Shown here: piece by piece, positions 1-11,343 of the stretch
Layout: every line of letters starts with the position of its first letter
How positions within the stretch are numbered: the first letter of the stretch is position 1
Assembly (NCBI GenBank): GCA_022566315.1
Contig: JADFJC010000006.1
Span: 1 to 64,000, forward strand
Reading direction: 5' to 3'
DNA: 64,000 nucleotides
Source: Planctomycetota bacterium
Lineage (GTDB): Bacteria; Planctomycetota; Phycisphaerae; Sedimentisphaerales; Anaerobacaceae
Made by a program: the position numbers and the translations under genes
The notes under the pieces: model-generated
Seen by the model: only the letters and a program-made list of their open reading frames with translations
Told to the model about the DNA's origin: nothing
The model's database searches: none

Positions 1-487
1 AGGCTAGAGAATTTGCTCCGTAGGTATCGGCGGGGCTGTTCATATCGTCAATCTGCTCAGGGCTGTGGTAAAAGGCCATCGAGTAAGCGTAACTGGTGGA
101 CTCGTAATTGTCCCTGGCGGCGTAGTCCTGCGGACAGAACAGGACCGAAGGATTATTCGCATCGATATTGCCGCCCAGATAAGGCTCGACGAGGAATCGC
201 CATCCTCGTCCCATCCACAGCCAGTAGCCCGCCGGCAGAGGGTCCTGGGCACATGGGTACGTGTTATCGTTTTCATTGAGATAGAAGCTCACAGCTAAGT
301 TGATTTGCTTGAGGTTGTGGGCGCACTTGAGGCGCATCGCCATAGACCTGACTTTTCTGAGCGACGGTAAAAGTATGGAAAGCAAAAGGGCGATGATTGC
401 TATGACAACGAGCAGCTCCACAAGGGTAAAGGCGAACCGCCTGCGCTTCTGTTGTACCTTTTCGTTAAGAAAATATTCTCTTGCCAT
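1..487 (-). CDS. Prepilin-like protein, N-terminal part (runs off the left edge)
   Basis: The reading frame opens with ATG at 487 and stays open to base 1, giving 162 residues without a stop. Residues about 19-38 form the class III/type II prepilin signature [19 protein letters not shown], with the glutamate five residues after the Phe that is expected at the cleavage site. The segment after it ([17 protein letters not shown]) matches the start of the helix typical of planctomycete pseudopilins that carry a C-terminal H-X9-DG domain. The later part has Trp and Cys residues but no domain I can name. Such proteins are cut and N-methylated by prepilin peptidase and inserted in the inner membrane. 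The same prepilin segment recurs in the chimeric gene at 1745-2020 with only three mismatches in 61 bases. The C-terminus lies outside the window. Confidence 0.85.
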   Translation of the reverse strand, partial: MAREYFLNEKVQQKRRRFAFTLVELLVVIAIIALLLSILLPSLRKVRSMAMRLKCAHNLKQINLAVSFYLNENDNTYPCAQDPLPAGYWLWMGRGWRFLVEPYLGGNIDANNPSVLFCPQDYAARDNYESTSYAYSMAFYHSPEQIDDMNSPADTYGANSLA

Positions 488-690
488 TTTCACTACTTAT
501 TAAACAATACGCTGCGCAATAACAATATAATGGATAACAGAAGAATTGGTATGCCGATTATGCCACCTATGAACCAGAATATCAATATAATTATATCAAT
601 AACGGGCAATTACCTGTTTAGTGTCCATGCCCTCATATCACGATACGCGGAACAGCCTGTCACTAACAAAACGGTGACTGCCGCTGGTTC

Positions 691-1707
691 TCAACAGCTA
701 ACAGCTTTCTTAACAGACCCATAGAGCAGAAATAACCCAGGAAAAATAATAAGCAAGAACGAGAACAGAATCAGAACAATCTCAATGTGGAGTAATTCTC
801 CTATGACTGCTGAAAGCACAAATAACAACAAGAACAAAAAAGGTGTTTTCCAGGAAAAGCCTACTGTTGTTGCGGCCATCTTCTCTTGTCCGGATTTGCG
901 TATGTTATTAATCAACAACCAGATAAGCGCTGCATAGATTGCCCATACAATGAATTGAGGTCCAAATCCAGGCAGTTTATCCCATTGGAGCAATCTGGTA
1001 TAGCCTACATACATTAAGAGAAGAAGGACAATAATTATTTTGCGTGCCTTTGCGCCTGGGAGCAGCTGCCTCATAGAATAGTTGTCTCCGCCCATCTTCT
1101 TCCAGATGACCATCAGGAGAAGCAATAGAGCACCAGAAGAGAATGTAGATAATATCGAGATGAGTGGTGAAGGTGAATTGACAGAAGTAAATAGTCCTGC
1201 CCAGATCAGTAAGAGAGCGAAAAGATACTTGCCTCGTTTTCTGAGCCACTGTGGAAGCAGTCCTACAAGCTCTCTGGACTTTGTAAGATACGTTTCCCCA
1301 ATAAACATCGGAAGCATGAATGCGAGAACTGAGTGCCAGAATAATACCAGCAGAAGTGTTTCAAATAGCGCTATACCTCCTGCGTTGAGTATAGGTCCTT
1401 CTTTGGAGTATGAAATCCAGACAACTTTAGTCAAATATGCCTCATACATTCCAAAGAGCATTCCTGCCGCATACAGCGAACCGAGAGTTGGCTTTCCATA
1501 GGTCCAAACAATGGAAAAGAAAAACAAGGTATGCAAGAAATACAATGGGAAAACAATAAGTATGCCCAATGGTGAGAAAAAGGGGAACGGAGTAGAACCT
1601 GCAATCACTTCTGCGAAAAATGTAGAAAAAGCCCCTAAGATAATCCAGAAAAAAATCTTAAGTCTCCTGGATGGGCAAGTGTTGATGCCATTGTCTATCA
1701 TAATCAT
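691..1707 (-). CDS. Multi-pass inner-membrane protein of unknown function
   Basis: I do not recognise a family. The product is about 338 residues and strongly hydrophobic, with roughly nine or ten probable membrane segments (for example IFFWIILGAFSTFFAEVIA near the start and FLLIIFPGLFLLYGSV near the end) separated by short charged loops such as LLPQWLRKRGKY. I place the start at the ATG at 1707 (MIMIDNG), because a longer frame reaching 1842 would overlap the glmS-derived tail of the next gene in another frame and encodes unlikely sequence. The gene lies 37 bp downstream of the chimeric prepilin/GlmS gene on the same strand, so it may be read through from the arsenosugar operon. No catalytic motif is visible. 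Confidence 0.65.
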   Translation of the reverse strand: MIMIDNGINTCPSRRLKIFFWIILGAFSTFFAEVIAGSTPFPFFSPLGILIVFPLYFLHTLFFFSIVWTYGKPTLGSLYAAGMLFGMYEAYLTKVVWISYSKEGPILNAGGIALFETLLLVLFWHSVLAFMLPMFIGETYLTKSRELVGLLPQWLRKRGKYLFALLLIWAGLFTSVNSPSPLISILSTFSSGALLLLLMVIWKKMGGDNYSMRQLLPGAKARKIIIVLLLLMYVGYTRLLQWDKLPGFGPQFIVWAIYAALIWLLINNIRKSGQEKMAATTVGFSWKTPFLFLLLFVLSAVIGELLHIEIVLILFSFLLIIFPGLFLLYGSVKKAVSC

Positions 1708-1744
1708 TCTCGTATATATTGGTGTTGAAAGCCAAAAATAATTA

Positions 1745-4122
<2,378 letters not shown>

Positions 4123-4136
4123 ATTATCTGCGTTCC

Positions 4137-4832
4137 TCAAACTTTGTTATCTTCAATTTGCAGGAGGTAGGCAAAAGTTTTTGACCTGTTAAAATTTGTA
4201 TTTCTGTTTCTCGCCAGCAGCCCATTTAAATCAGCTAAGGTATCGACATCATACCACTGCGGAAGAATGTGTACTCTATACAAGTGTCGATTTAGAACAT
4301 CCAGAGTTTGCTTAAAGACGCTGTTAGTACTCCATAAGATGTCATCAAAGGCCTCGGGCAAAAAATGGGCTTGCGAAAAACCAATTAAATAATAGCCTCC
4401 ATCGGCGCTGCGTCCGATGACTGCATCGTTCGATTCAAGGGCATGGAGGGCCTGGGTCAGAAAATCTGCCGGCAAATCAGGGCTATCGGAGCCAATGATA
4501 ATAACTCGCCTGAAATTATCGCCAAAGGCGTGTAAGAAGGCGTTTTTCATTCTTTCGCCCAAATTTTCACCGGACTGGGGCGTGTACGAATATTGCCCAC
4601 CCAGCCACTCAATTAGTTTTTCCTTAGCCGAATCAGGATGATAACATATTCTAAATGGCACGTTAAGCTGCTGAAGAGTAGATAGCGTATCGAGAATAAA
4701 TTGTCCGTAAAGCTCGACAACAATATCTGTTCCAAGCTCTGCTGAGAGTCTGGTTTTGACCTGACCTTTGATAGGGTATTTTATAAAGAAGAGTACACAG
4801 CTATCGTTTAGATTATTCATTGGAGGGTTCAT
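4137..4832 (-). CDS. TIGR04282-type (DUF2064) glycosyltransferase of arsenosugar clusters
   Basis: A 231-residue GT-A-fold protein. The N-terminal nucleotide-binding region is FIKYPIKGQVKTRLS, the hallmark of this family. The metal/nucleotide site region IIIGSDSPDLPADFL and the following GRSADGGYYLIGF are also conserved. Family knowledge: these proteins, with the partner encoded at 7817-8536, accompany ArsM and ArsS in clusters proposed to build arsenosugars, where they presumably attach or modify a sugar. The start overlaps the stop of the DUF547 gene by four bases (ATGA at 4829-4832), which indicates translational coupling. The product is cytoplasmic as no leader is seen. The exact donor and acceptor have not been shown. 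Confidence 0.85.
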   Translation of the reverse strand: MNPPMNNLNDSCVLFFIKYPIKGQVKTRLSAELGTDIVVELYGQFILDTLSTLQQLNVPFRICYHPDSAKEKLIEWLGGQYSYTPQSGENLGERMKNAFLHAFGDNFRRVIIIGSDSPDLPADFLTQALHALESNDAVIGRSADGGYYLIGFSQAHFLPEAFDDILWSTNSVFKQTLDVLNRHLYRVHILPQWYDVDTLADLNGLLARNRNTNFNRSKTFAYLLQIEDNKV

Positions 4833-5701
4833 TTCAGCATTTTAACCTGGATTAACTGTTCATTAAGAGACCAGTCATACTTTGAATACCTGATTCTAAA
4901 ATTACCTTTCATAAGATAATCTCTATCATTTTTATCAAGGTGCCGGCTTAAAAAATTTATCACGGCGGTTTCGTTTTTGCTTAGCCCAGGCAGCTTTTTT
5001 GCCAAACCATATTTATTAGTAAAGTCATGACCGAACCACTTAAAAATTGGTGAAAGATTAACTTGTCCAGCTTTTCGATCAATCATGAATTTCTTGGGAT
5101 TGGCAAGAAAACTCCTTGTTTGGTTATCGAATTGCTCTTCAAGCCTATTACCCAGGTATGGTTCATCGCGCAGCGTTGGACAGCCCAGTGCTGCACAAAC
5201 GAGAGCTACATGTATCCCCGGCTCATCGAATTGTTTGCGGAGTATCACATGCTCAATATGTCCAAGCGTCATATCCTTGCCCATTACCTTGAATTTCTTC
5301 TTGTCCCATACGCCTGGAATCTGCCGGATACTGTTTTTTGGATAGTATATGGATTTGAAAAAGGAAGGCTTGATAGGATAGTTATCGATGATGACTTTCA
5401 GCGTTAGGCCATTATAGGCATTAATCCAAAAGGCGACCTTGTCCTCCTTGCTCCATTTTTCGTATGTCTTAGTATCAAGCTCGGAAATTGCCTGGGCAAA
5501 TGCATCCAGCTTCTCACGATGGGCCTTGAGCTGTTTGTAGTTTACCATCCCCATGTTATCAACATAGGTCTTCAGAACTGCGGCATAGTCATCGTAACTA
5601 AAGGCTTTATCATCAACATCAGCCCCCGAGGTATATGAGCAGACAATTGTTGAAACCGCCAGGGCTGATACAAGCACATAAATATTAATCCTAATACACA
5701 T
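4829..5701 (-). CDS. Exported DUF547 protein
   Basis: About 290 residues. An N-terminal hydrophobic stretch (INIYVLVSALAVSTIVCS) looks like a signal peptide, so the protein is probably periplasmic. The core carries the DUF547 signature WINAYNGLTLKVI at about residues 97-109 and the region HVALVCAALGCPTLRDEPY with two conserved Cys residues. ATG at 5701 follows GGAAGG with good spacing; a GTG at 5707 is the alternative. DUF547 proteins have no settled biochemical role, but they recur in arsenosugar-type clusters, and here the gene is translationally coupled to the downstream glycosyltransferase and sits 34 bp after arsS. A fold resembling thiol proteases or transglutaminases has been suggested for the family; I cannot test that here. 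Confidence 0.8.
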   Translation of the reverse strand: MCIRINIYVLVSALAVSTIVCSYTSGADVDDKAFSYDDYAAVLKTYVDNMGMVNYKQLKAHREKLDAFAQAISELDTKTYEKWSKEDKVAFWINAYNGLTLKVIIDNYPIKPSFFKSIYYPKNSIRQIPGVWDKKKFKVMGKDMTLGHIEHVILRKQFDEPGIHVALVCAALGCPTLRDEPYLGNRLEEQFDNQTRSFLANPKKFMIDRKAGQVNLSPIFKWFGHDFTNKYGLAKKLPGLSKNETAVINFLSRHLDKNDRDYLMKGNFRIRYSKYDWSLNEQLIQVKMLK

Positions 5702-5735
5702 ATCCACACCTTCCTTTGGCCATACACGAATTTAC

Positions 5736-6716
5736 TTACACGCCCAAAGGCTTATTCACAAGTGAGCCGGTACAGCTTGACCCGGCGCCGGCGGTACAGC
5801 AAAAACAATGCTCTGAAGTTATTATCTCAAGATTTCCTGAGAGAATATCCTCCAGCTGCTCTATTGTGGCAGGGATTCCTTTTGAATCAATAATTGGCAG
5901 TCTCAGTGCCTGATTAAAATCGCAGTTGTATAACACACCCCTATAGTCAACGCTCACAAGACTGCGGCACATAATGTTTTCGGCAGCATCCGGGTTGAAA
6001 TTCTCCACAAGAAGCTGTTGATACTTTTCGAGCCTGCCGTTTACCTCAAGATACTGTCTGAACCGCCCGATAGGTGCGTTGGTTATAGTAAAAAGCTTAT
6101 TGAACCGAATTCCATATTTTTCGCCAAGCTCTCTCTTGTAATCCGCCTCAAGCTGTTCCTGTGGCCCCGGCAAAAAGTCCGCACCCGGGTTATAAACGAG
6201 ATTCAATTCGAGCTCCTCTTCATACCCATAGCCTAATTCATTTAGTATCCTCAATGCCGCTATGCTCTTTTCAAAAACACTCTTGCCACGTTGTTTATCA
6301 ACATTCTCCTTTGTATAGCACGGCAGTGAAGCTACCAAAACCACACCACGTTCCCTATACCATTTGGCAGCCCAATCCAGACCCGGCTCAAGAAGGACAG
6401 TCAGGTTTGTCCGCACCATTAGTCGTGAAGTCAGCTCACAGACATTATCAATAAAAAACTTGAAATTGCTATTGAGCTCCGGGCAGCCACCTGTTATGTC
6501 GATGCAAAGATTAGGGTGATTTCGCAGGAAATCAATGATCTTTTGCATGATAGCCCTTGGCATCATCTTTTTGCCGGTTGGCCCGGCCTGCATGTGACAA
6601 TGCGTGCAGCTTTGATTGCACTTATTACCAAGGTTTAGCTGCAACGTTCGAAGTTCGTCAAATCGCAGGATGCTGGGATTCAAGTTTTCAATTACGTCTC
6701 TAAACTCCGTCGTCAT
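5736..6716 (-). CDS. arsS: ArsS, radical SAM protein of arsenosugar biosynthesis
   Basis: The 326-residue product has the radical SAM 4Fe-4S motif CNQSCTHCHMQAG (CxxxCxxC) at about residues 33-45, followed by the SAM-binding region around DITGGCPELN. The C-terminal third holds extra cysteines: MCRSLVSVDYRGVLYNCDFN and CFCCTAGAGSSC, as in ArsS-type enzymes. Family knowledge: ArsS acts on dimethylarsenate made by ArsM and adds the 5'-deoxyadenosyl group of SAM to arsenic, the first arsenosugar-forming step. The gene follows arsM by 24 bp, with the ribosome site GAGAGG before ATG. Full length, cytoplasmic, no signs of decay. Confidence 0.92.
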   Translation of the reverse strand: MTTEFRDVIENLNPSILRFDELRTLQLNLGNKCNQSCTHCHMQAGPTGKKMMPRAIMQKIIDFLRNHPNLCIDITGGCPELNSNFKFFIDNVCELTSRLMVRTNLTVLLEPGLDWAAKWYRERGVVLVASLPCYTKENVDKQRGKSVFEKSIAALRILNELGYGYEEELELNLVYNPGADFLPGPQEQLEADYKRELGEKYGIRFNKLFTITNAPIGRFRQYLEVNGRLEKYQQLLVENFNPDAAENIMCRSLVSVDYRGVLYNCDFNQALRLPIIDSKGIPATIEQLEDILSGNLEIITSEHCFCCTAGAGSSCTGSLVNKPLGV

Positions 6717-6740
6717 TCGACCTCTCTAAATTTTTGCCTG

Positions 6741-7817
6741 TCACGAGCAACAGCTCGAGCTTGCATTGTCAGTCGTATTATCCGAGCTGACATTGGCACA
6801 ATCTTCAAATGCTCCAAAATGCCGCTCGAAATCGCCAACAACCGCGAAATATTTTTTGAACCTGGTCTGAGACAGCATAAGGGCGGTATTGCCGCATACC
6901 TTCTCGGGCTTGTTTTTGCAAAATACATGCTGATTGTCAAGGGCAAACTCAAAAGGTGAATCGGGAATTTGGTCTGTGTAAGTTGCAATGTGTCCATAGT
7001 CTTCACAGGCATCTTCCAATCCTCGAATTTTCCATAAACGATACGTAACCGAGCAAAAATTCACGTTGCCCACGAGGCTGCGGATTTGCTCGTCATCTAT
7101 ATTAAGGACTCTCTTCGAAACAATACGCGGATCTGCAAATCCAATCTTACTCGCCATTCTTTGAAAATCCCTGTAATACATGGCGCCGCCAAGGCACTCT
7201 CCCTGAAGGATTGGGTCATCTATAATCTCCTTAGGCACCCTCCTGTCGGCATATATATCCGAAAAATACAATTCTCCCCCAAACTTCAAGACATCATAAA
7301 CCTGTCGAAAAACAACATCCTTGTCCTCAGTTAGATTGATAACGCAATTCGACGTTATGACGTCCAGGGATTCTTTTTCAAAGTGTTTATTTAAATTCTC
7401 GATGTAGTCAAAAACAAATTTCACATTCGGCTTATTGTAACCGAAAGCGGCGGTCAGTTGGTCGACATATTTTTCGGCCACTGTTATTTGATTTTTCGTC
7501 ATATCGATGCCGGAAACGAAACCATCTGTGCCGACGAGCTTCGACATAATGTAACAGTCCCTGCCGGTGCCGCAGCCAACGTCGAGAATCTTCAAACCTT
7601 CCAGAGCCAGCGGTATCGGCGAGCCGCAACCGTAGTATTTGTCCTTGATCTCGGCAGGCAACAGTGGCAGAACTTTCCTGATATGAGCGGGAAGTGCATC
7701 ATGGGTACAGCAGGCGTCCGTTTTCAAATCGGAGGTTTTCTGCAGCACTTCTCCATAGTATTCCTTGACATTATCGTATCTCCGGTCCGATCGCAATTCG
7801 TCCGCTTGTTTTTCCAT
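6741..7817 (-). CDS. arsM: ArsM, arsenite S-adenosylmethionine methyltransferase
   Basis: A 358-residue class I methyltransferase. The SAM-binding motif is LDVGCGTGRDCYIM (about residues 75-88). Cysteines expected to bind As(III) are visible: the pair in DACCTHD near residue 36, SNCVINL near 161, and GECLGGA near 207. The C-terminus ends in SSCCS, a further Cys pair common in ArsM. It methylates trivalent arsenic stepwise, giving the substrate for ArsS. The start overlaps the stop of the upstream glycosyltransferase (TAATG). The long C-terminal domain after residue 240 is that of the arsenosugar-cluster type of ArsM rather than the shortest detoxification type. Confidence 0.92.
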   Translation of the reverse strand: MEKQADELRSDRRYDNVKEYYGEVLQKTSDLKTDACCTHDALPAHIRKVLPLLPAEIKDKYYGCGSPIPLALEGLKILDVGCGTGRDCYIMSKLVGTDGFVSGIDMTKNQITVAEKYVDQLTAAFGYNKPNVKFVFDYIENLNKHFEKESLDVITSNCVINLTEDKDVVFRQVYDVLKFGGELYFSDIYADRRVPKEIIDDPILQGECLGGAMYYRDFQRMASKIGFADPRIVSKRVLNIDDEQIRSLVGNVNFCSVTYRLWKIRGLEDACEDYGHIATYTDQIPDSPFEFALDNQHVFCKNKPEKVCGNTALMLSQTRFKKYFAVVGDFERHFGAFEDCANVSSDNTTDNASSSCCS

Positions 7818-8536
7818 TACGAATGACTCCTATAGTATTTTGCAAGCCTGTCAGGACTAACACCCAAATAGTACAAGCCCACCAATACTCGATTTCTAAG
7901 TGTTGTATAAAAAATTCCCTCCTTCTCCCATCTACGAGGCGAAGTTTTTACTCTGTCGGGCAAAATAAAGATTTTATCCCCCTCTTTTTTTATCCGCCTC
8001 ATCAGGTCAACATCTTCCATCAAAGGGATTTCTTTGAAATGGCCTATCTTATCGAAATAACTTTTTCTTACGAAAATGGCCTGGTCGCCATAGGGGATTT
8101 TGCTCTTGCGTGAGCGCCTGCTGGTACAAGCCGAGATGTATTTCAAGAACAGCTTTTCAGAGTCAATTTTCAAAGTAAAGGCCCCCGCTACGAATTTTTC
8201 GTCTTCCATGACCCTGCCGATTTTTTTCAAGGCGTCGGGCGGCAATTCGGTGTCAGCGTGCAGGAAGATAAGGATTTGGCCGCGCGCGACAGCGGCACCG
8301 GCATTCATCTGGCAGGCTCGACCCTTTGCGGAAGTCAGGGAGATGACGTCTTTGTCCCGAATGACTTTGATAGTCCGGCCTTGCCGGTCGCCATCAACGA
8401 CAATTATTTCGCAACTGTGGCCGCAGATTTGACCTCGCAGGCGTTCTATGAGGGGATTGATAAGCTCCTGTTCGTTGAGTACAGGAATTATAATTGAAAA
8501 TCCACACTGGTTCACTGTCCGCTCAGTATGCTGCAT
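7817..8536 (-). CDS. TIGR04283-type family 2 glycosyltransferase of arsenosugar clusters
   Basis: About 239 residues from the ATG at 8536, which follows the purine-rich AAAGGCGAAG; an upstream ATG at 8683 would add an unlikely 49-residue leader. The GT2 core shows FSIIIPVLNEQELI at the N-terminus, the DxD-like metal site in FLHADTELP, and the acceptor region PLMEDVDLMRR. Basic residues dominate the C-terminus. The family accompanies ArsM/ArsS and the TIGR04282 protein; the four genes together argue for making a glycosylated organoarsenical rather than only volatile methylarsines. This is the first gene of the tightly spaced operon; glmS lies 165 bp upstream on the same strand and may be co-transcribed. 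Confidence 0.85.
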   Translation of the reverse strand: MQHTERTVNQCGFSIIIPVLNEQELINPLIERLRGQICGHSCEIIVVDGDRQGRTIKVIRDKDVISLTSAKGRACQMNAGAAVARGQILIFLHADTELPPDALKKIGRVMEDEKFVAGAFTLKIDSEKLFLKYISACTSRRSRKSKIPYGDQAIFVRKSYFDKIGHFKEIPLMEDVDLMRRIKKEGDKIFILPDRVKTSPRRWEKEGIFYTTLRNRVLVGLYYLGVSPDRLAKYYRSHS

Positions 8537-8701
8537 AACTTCGCCTTTGTCTTTTTGGTGTGCTTTGCTGCTGTAACAAGGTGTCTGCATTTTAGTCCCT
8601 AAACGGCAGCTCTCAAACTGAAGCGGTGCTCTTTTTAAGATTGAAAATTGAAGATTGAAAATTCCATTATTAATATACAACATTCAATATTTAATCATCC
8701 G

Positions 8702-8841
8702 CTACTCAACTGTGACGCTTTTGGCAAGGTTACGGGGTTTATCGACATCGTGGTCGCGAAGCACAGCGGCGTGATAGGCCAACAGTTGCAGCGGCACGAC
8801 GGTCAGCATCGGCTGCAAAAACTCCGGAACATCGGGTATGG
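8702..8841 (-). repeat. glmS 3' end, proximal copy of the direct repeat
   Basis: This is the intact copy of the 140-base segment also found at 1745-1884. The word GTATGG (plus strand) at 8836-8841 marks the point where similarity between the copies stops. Confidence 0.9.
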
Positions 8842-10570
8842 TAATTAAATGGTCGGCGTGTTGTTTGATATTCTCATCGCCCTCGGTTGCGACAACAATG
8901 GTTTTGCCGCCGCGTGCCCTGACTTCTGCAATGTTGCCCATAATCTTGTTATACTGCGGCCCGGCTGTGGCAATGAAAACCACAGGCATACCATCAACAA
9001 TCAAAGCGATTGGGCCATGCTTCATCTCCGCAGCGGGCAGACCTTCAGCGTGAATATAACTTATCTCCTTGAGCTTCAATGCCCCTTCGAGAGCAACCGG
9101 ATAATTAAAACCTCTGCCTAAGAAAAGCCAATTGTCCTGGTCGATATTTGCCGAAGCGATTTGTTTGATATGGTCGGATTGGTTTAGTATTTGGCTTATC
9201 TTATCCGGTATTTGGGAAAGTTCATCGATGTATTTGCTTGCCTGGTCGCTGCGGATGTGCCTTCTTCTGCCTAATTCGATTGCCAGCATTGTCAGGACCG
9301 CCACCTGTGCGGTAAAGGCCTTCGTACTGGCAACGCCGATTTCAGGGCCTGCGTGCAAATATATCCCTGTGTCGGTGGTTCTGGCGATGGAAGAACCGAC
9401 GACGTTGACAATACCAAGCACCGTTGCTCCCCGCTCTTTGGCTTCCTCTACTGCTGCGAGAGTATCGATAGTCTCTCCGGACTGGCTTATCGATATAACG
9501 ACGGTGCCATCCTCGATGATTGGGTTGCGATATCGGAATTCACTGGCGTACTCGGTTTCCGCCGGGATACGTGCCAACTGTTCAAACAAAAATTCACCGA
9601 CCAAACCGGCGTGGAACGCTGTTCCGCAGGCGATCAGGATGAGCCTTTTAGTGCGTGTCAACTCGCGCAGATAAGAATCTATACCGCCAAGTTTAATCCT
9701 GTTATTGCGGCTGTCGATTCGACCGCCCATACAGGTGCTCAGTGCCTTGGGCTGCTCGAAGATCTCTTTGAGCATGTGGTGCGGGAAATCGCCTAATTCG
9801 ATTTGTTCTAATGAAAATTCAATCTGCTTTAGCTCTTTGCTGATGGTGATGTTATCAATTGTTTTGGTGTGGAATCCTTCCGGGTTGATGGTAACCATCT
9901 CGTTGTCGGCAAGATATATTGCCTGAGTGGTATGCTCTACAATTGCAGCGGCATCCGAGGCTAAGATATACTCGTTATCACCAACGCCCAGAATCAAAGG
10001 ACTGCCCCTTTTGGCGCCAATGATTGTATCGGGAAAATCTGAGCAGACAATCGCCAGGCCGAAGGTGCCGTGCATCTCCTGAAGTGCCCGCTGGACCGAC
10101 CATTCAAATTTATTCTGTCCGTCGGACTTCTTTTGCTCTTCTTCGCTGTCGCCTTTGGCATAGAAATAGCCGATTAAGTTTGCTATCACCTCGGTATCGG
10201 TTTCGCTGGCAAAGGCGGCCCCTTCATTTTGGAGCCAGGTCTTCAATGTACCGTAGTTTTCGATAATGCCGTTATGAACGACTGCGATTTTGCCGGTATA
10301 GTCCAGATGCGGATGTGCATTTATGGTGCTTGGTTTTCCGTGTGTGGCCCAGCGTGTATGACCGATACCGAGAGTCTCGGCGGCATCAGGCTCATCTAAA
10401 ATCTTTTCCAGTGCGCTAATTCTGCCGCTGGTTTTTTTGATTCTTATCGCACCACTGCCTAATAGGGCCACACCAGCCGAATCGTAACCACGATATTCAA
10501 GCCGTTTTAGGGCTTCTATGAGGATTGGCTGTGCAACTTTTTTACCCAGATAAGCTATTATGCCGCACAT
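8702..10570 (-). CDS. glmS: Glutamine-fructose-6-phosphate aminotransferase
   Basis: A 622-residue enzyme that makes glucosamine-6-phosphate from fructose-6-phosphate and glutamine, the entry step to peptidoglycan and amino-sugar synthesis. The N-terminal glutaminase domain starts MCGIIAYLG with the catalytic Cys2, followed by RLEYRGYDSAG and GHTRWATHG. Two SIS sugar-isomerase domains follow (CGTAFHAG, ISQSGETIDT, GRGFNYPVALEGALK). The C-terminus is the standard LAKSVTVE. Length is normal. The last 140 bases are duplicated at 1745-1884. The 3' end of glmS is a well-known integration target for mobile DNA, which bears on how the downstream cluster arrived. Confidence 0.97.
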   Translation of the reverse strand: MCGIIAYLGKKVAQPILIEALKRLEYRGYDSAGVALLGSGAIRIKKTSGRISALEKILDEPDAAETLGIGHTRWATHGKPSTINAHPHLDYTGKIAVVHNGIIENYGTLKTWLQNEGAAFASETDTEVIANLIGYFYAKGDSEEEQKKSDGQNKFEWSVQRALQEMHGTFGLAIVCSDFPDTIIGAKRGSPLILGVGDNEYILASDAAAIVEHTTQAIYLADNEMVTINPEGFHTKTIDNITISKELKQIEFSLEQIELGDFPHHMLKEIFEQPKALSTCMGGRIDSRNNRIKLGGIDSYLRELTRTKRLILIACGTAFHAGLVGEFLFEQLARIPAETEYASEFRYRNPIIEDGTVVISISQSGETIDTLAAVEEAKERGATVLGIVNVVGSSIARTTDTGIYLHAGPEIGVASTKAFTAQVAVLTMLAIELGRRRHIRSDQASKYIDELSQIPDKISQILNQSDHIKQIASANIDQDNWLFLGRGFNYPVALEGALKLKEISYIHAEGLPAAEMKHGPIALIVDGMPVVFIATAGPQYNKIMGNIAEVRARGGKTIVVATEGDENIKQHADHLITIPDVPEFLQPMLTVVPLQLLAYHAAVLRDHDVDKPRNLAKSVTVE

Positions 10571-10667
10571 TTGTCATTTACTATTTACAATTTATTATTT
10601 ACTATTATTTTGTGCCTTCGTGGCCAACTATTATCTTATCTCGGTAGTAAACAGTCAATAGTAAATT

Positions 10668-11282
10668 ATGATAGTTGTTATCGACTACAATATAGGAAAT
10701 GTCAAGAGTGTGTGTAACGCCTTTCGGCATATCGGCTGTGAAGTAGAGCTTAGCTGTGAGCCACAGGCCGTTAAAGATGCCGACGGTATCGTTTTGCCTG
10801 GAGTTGCCGCCTTTGGTTATGCCGTCAGGGCCTTAGGCTCTCTTGCTGAACTGGTAAAAGAAGTTACCCTGAGCGGCAAACCGCTTCTTGGTATTTGTGT
10901 AGGCTACCAGATGCTTTTCGATAAAAGCAGCGAATATGGCCAACACAACGGCCTTGGATTAGTCCGCGGAAACGTTGTTCCCATCCCGCCCGGCCGAGTG
11001 ATTCCGCATATGGGCTGGAATTTGGTAAAGCTGCCGGAAGATATGGATTTATTCGCCGGGCTCGGAAGTGAAAAACATTTCTATTTCGCACACTCTTTCT
11101 ATGCCGAGGTTGCGGACAGCCAGGCCAGAGTAGCATTTACCGACTATGGCTTTGATTTACCCGCATCGGTCCAGAAGGCAAATATATACGGTACGCAATT
11201 TCACCCCGAAAAAAGCGGGGAAACCGGATTGAAAATCCTGGAAAATTTCGCCCAAATTTGCCGGCAGAAAAACCCCACGTGA
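10668..11282 (+). CDS. hisH: Imidazole glycerol phosphate synthase, glutaminase subunit
   Basis: A 204-residue class I glutamine amidotransferase that feeds ammonia to HisF in histidine synthesis. The nucleophile is the Cys in LLGICVGYQMLF, and the catalytic His and Glu lie in QFHPEKSG near the C-terminus. The oxyanion-loop region reads VLPGVAAFG. The stop codon TGA lies inside the palindromic repeat at 11268-11327, so the last residues (KNPT) are encoded by the repeat. hisF follows 61 bp later on the same strand and the products act as a heterodimer. The other his genes seen here (hisB, hisC) are 27 kb away on the opposite strand. Confidence 0.95.
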   Translation: MIVVIDYNIGNVKSVCNAFRHIGCEVELSCEPQAVKDADGIVLPGVAAFGYAVRALGSLAELVKEVTLSGKPLLGICVGYQMLFDKSSEYGQHNGLGLVRGNVVPIPPGRVIPHMGWNLVKLPEDMDLFAGLGSEKHFYFAHSFYAEVADSQARVAFTDYGFDLPASVQKANIYGTQFHPEKSGETGLKILENFAQICRQKNPT

Positions 11283-11327
11283 AACGTGGGGCTAAATATT
11301 TAGCCCCGCCTTTAAGGCGGGGTTTTA
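11268..11327. repeat. Two head-to-head copies of a small palindromic repeat family
   Basis: The first hairpin is CCCCACG-TGAAA-CGTGGGG followed by CTAAATA; the second, on the opposite strand, is CCCCGCCTTAAAGGCGGGG followed by the same CTAAATA. The two conserved flanks meet in a palindrome around 11289-11306. Related copies are at 43846-43880, 52561-52594 and 63779-63812. With the following TTTT it could also weaken transcription between hisH and hisF. Confidence 0.8.
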
Positions 11328-11343
11328 TGTACAGAAATGGAAA

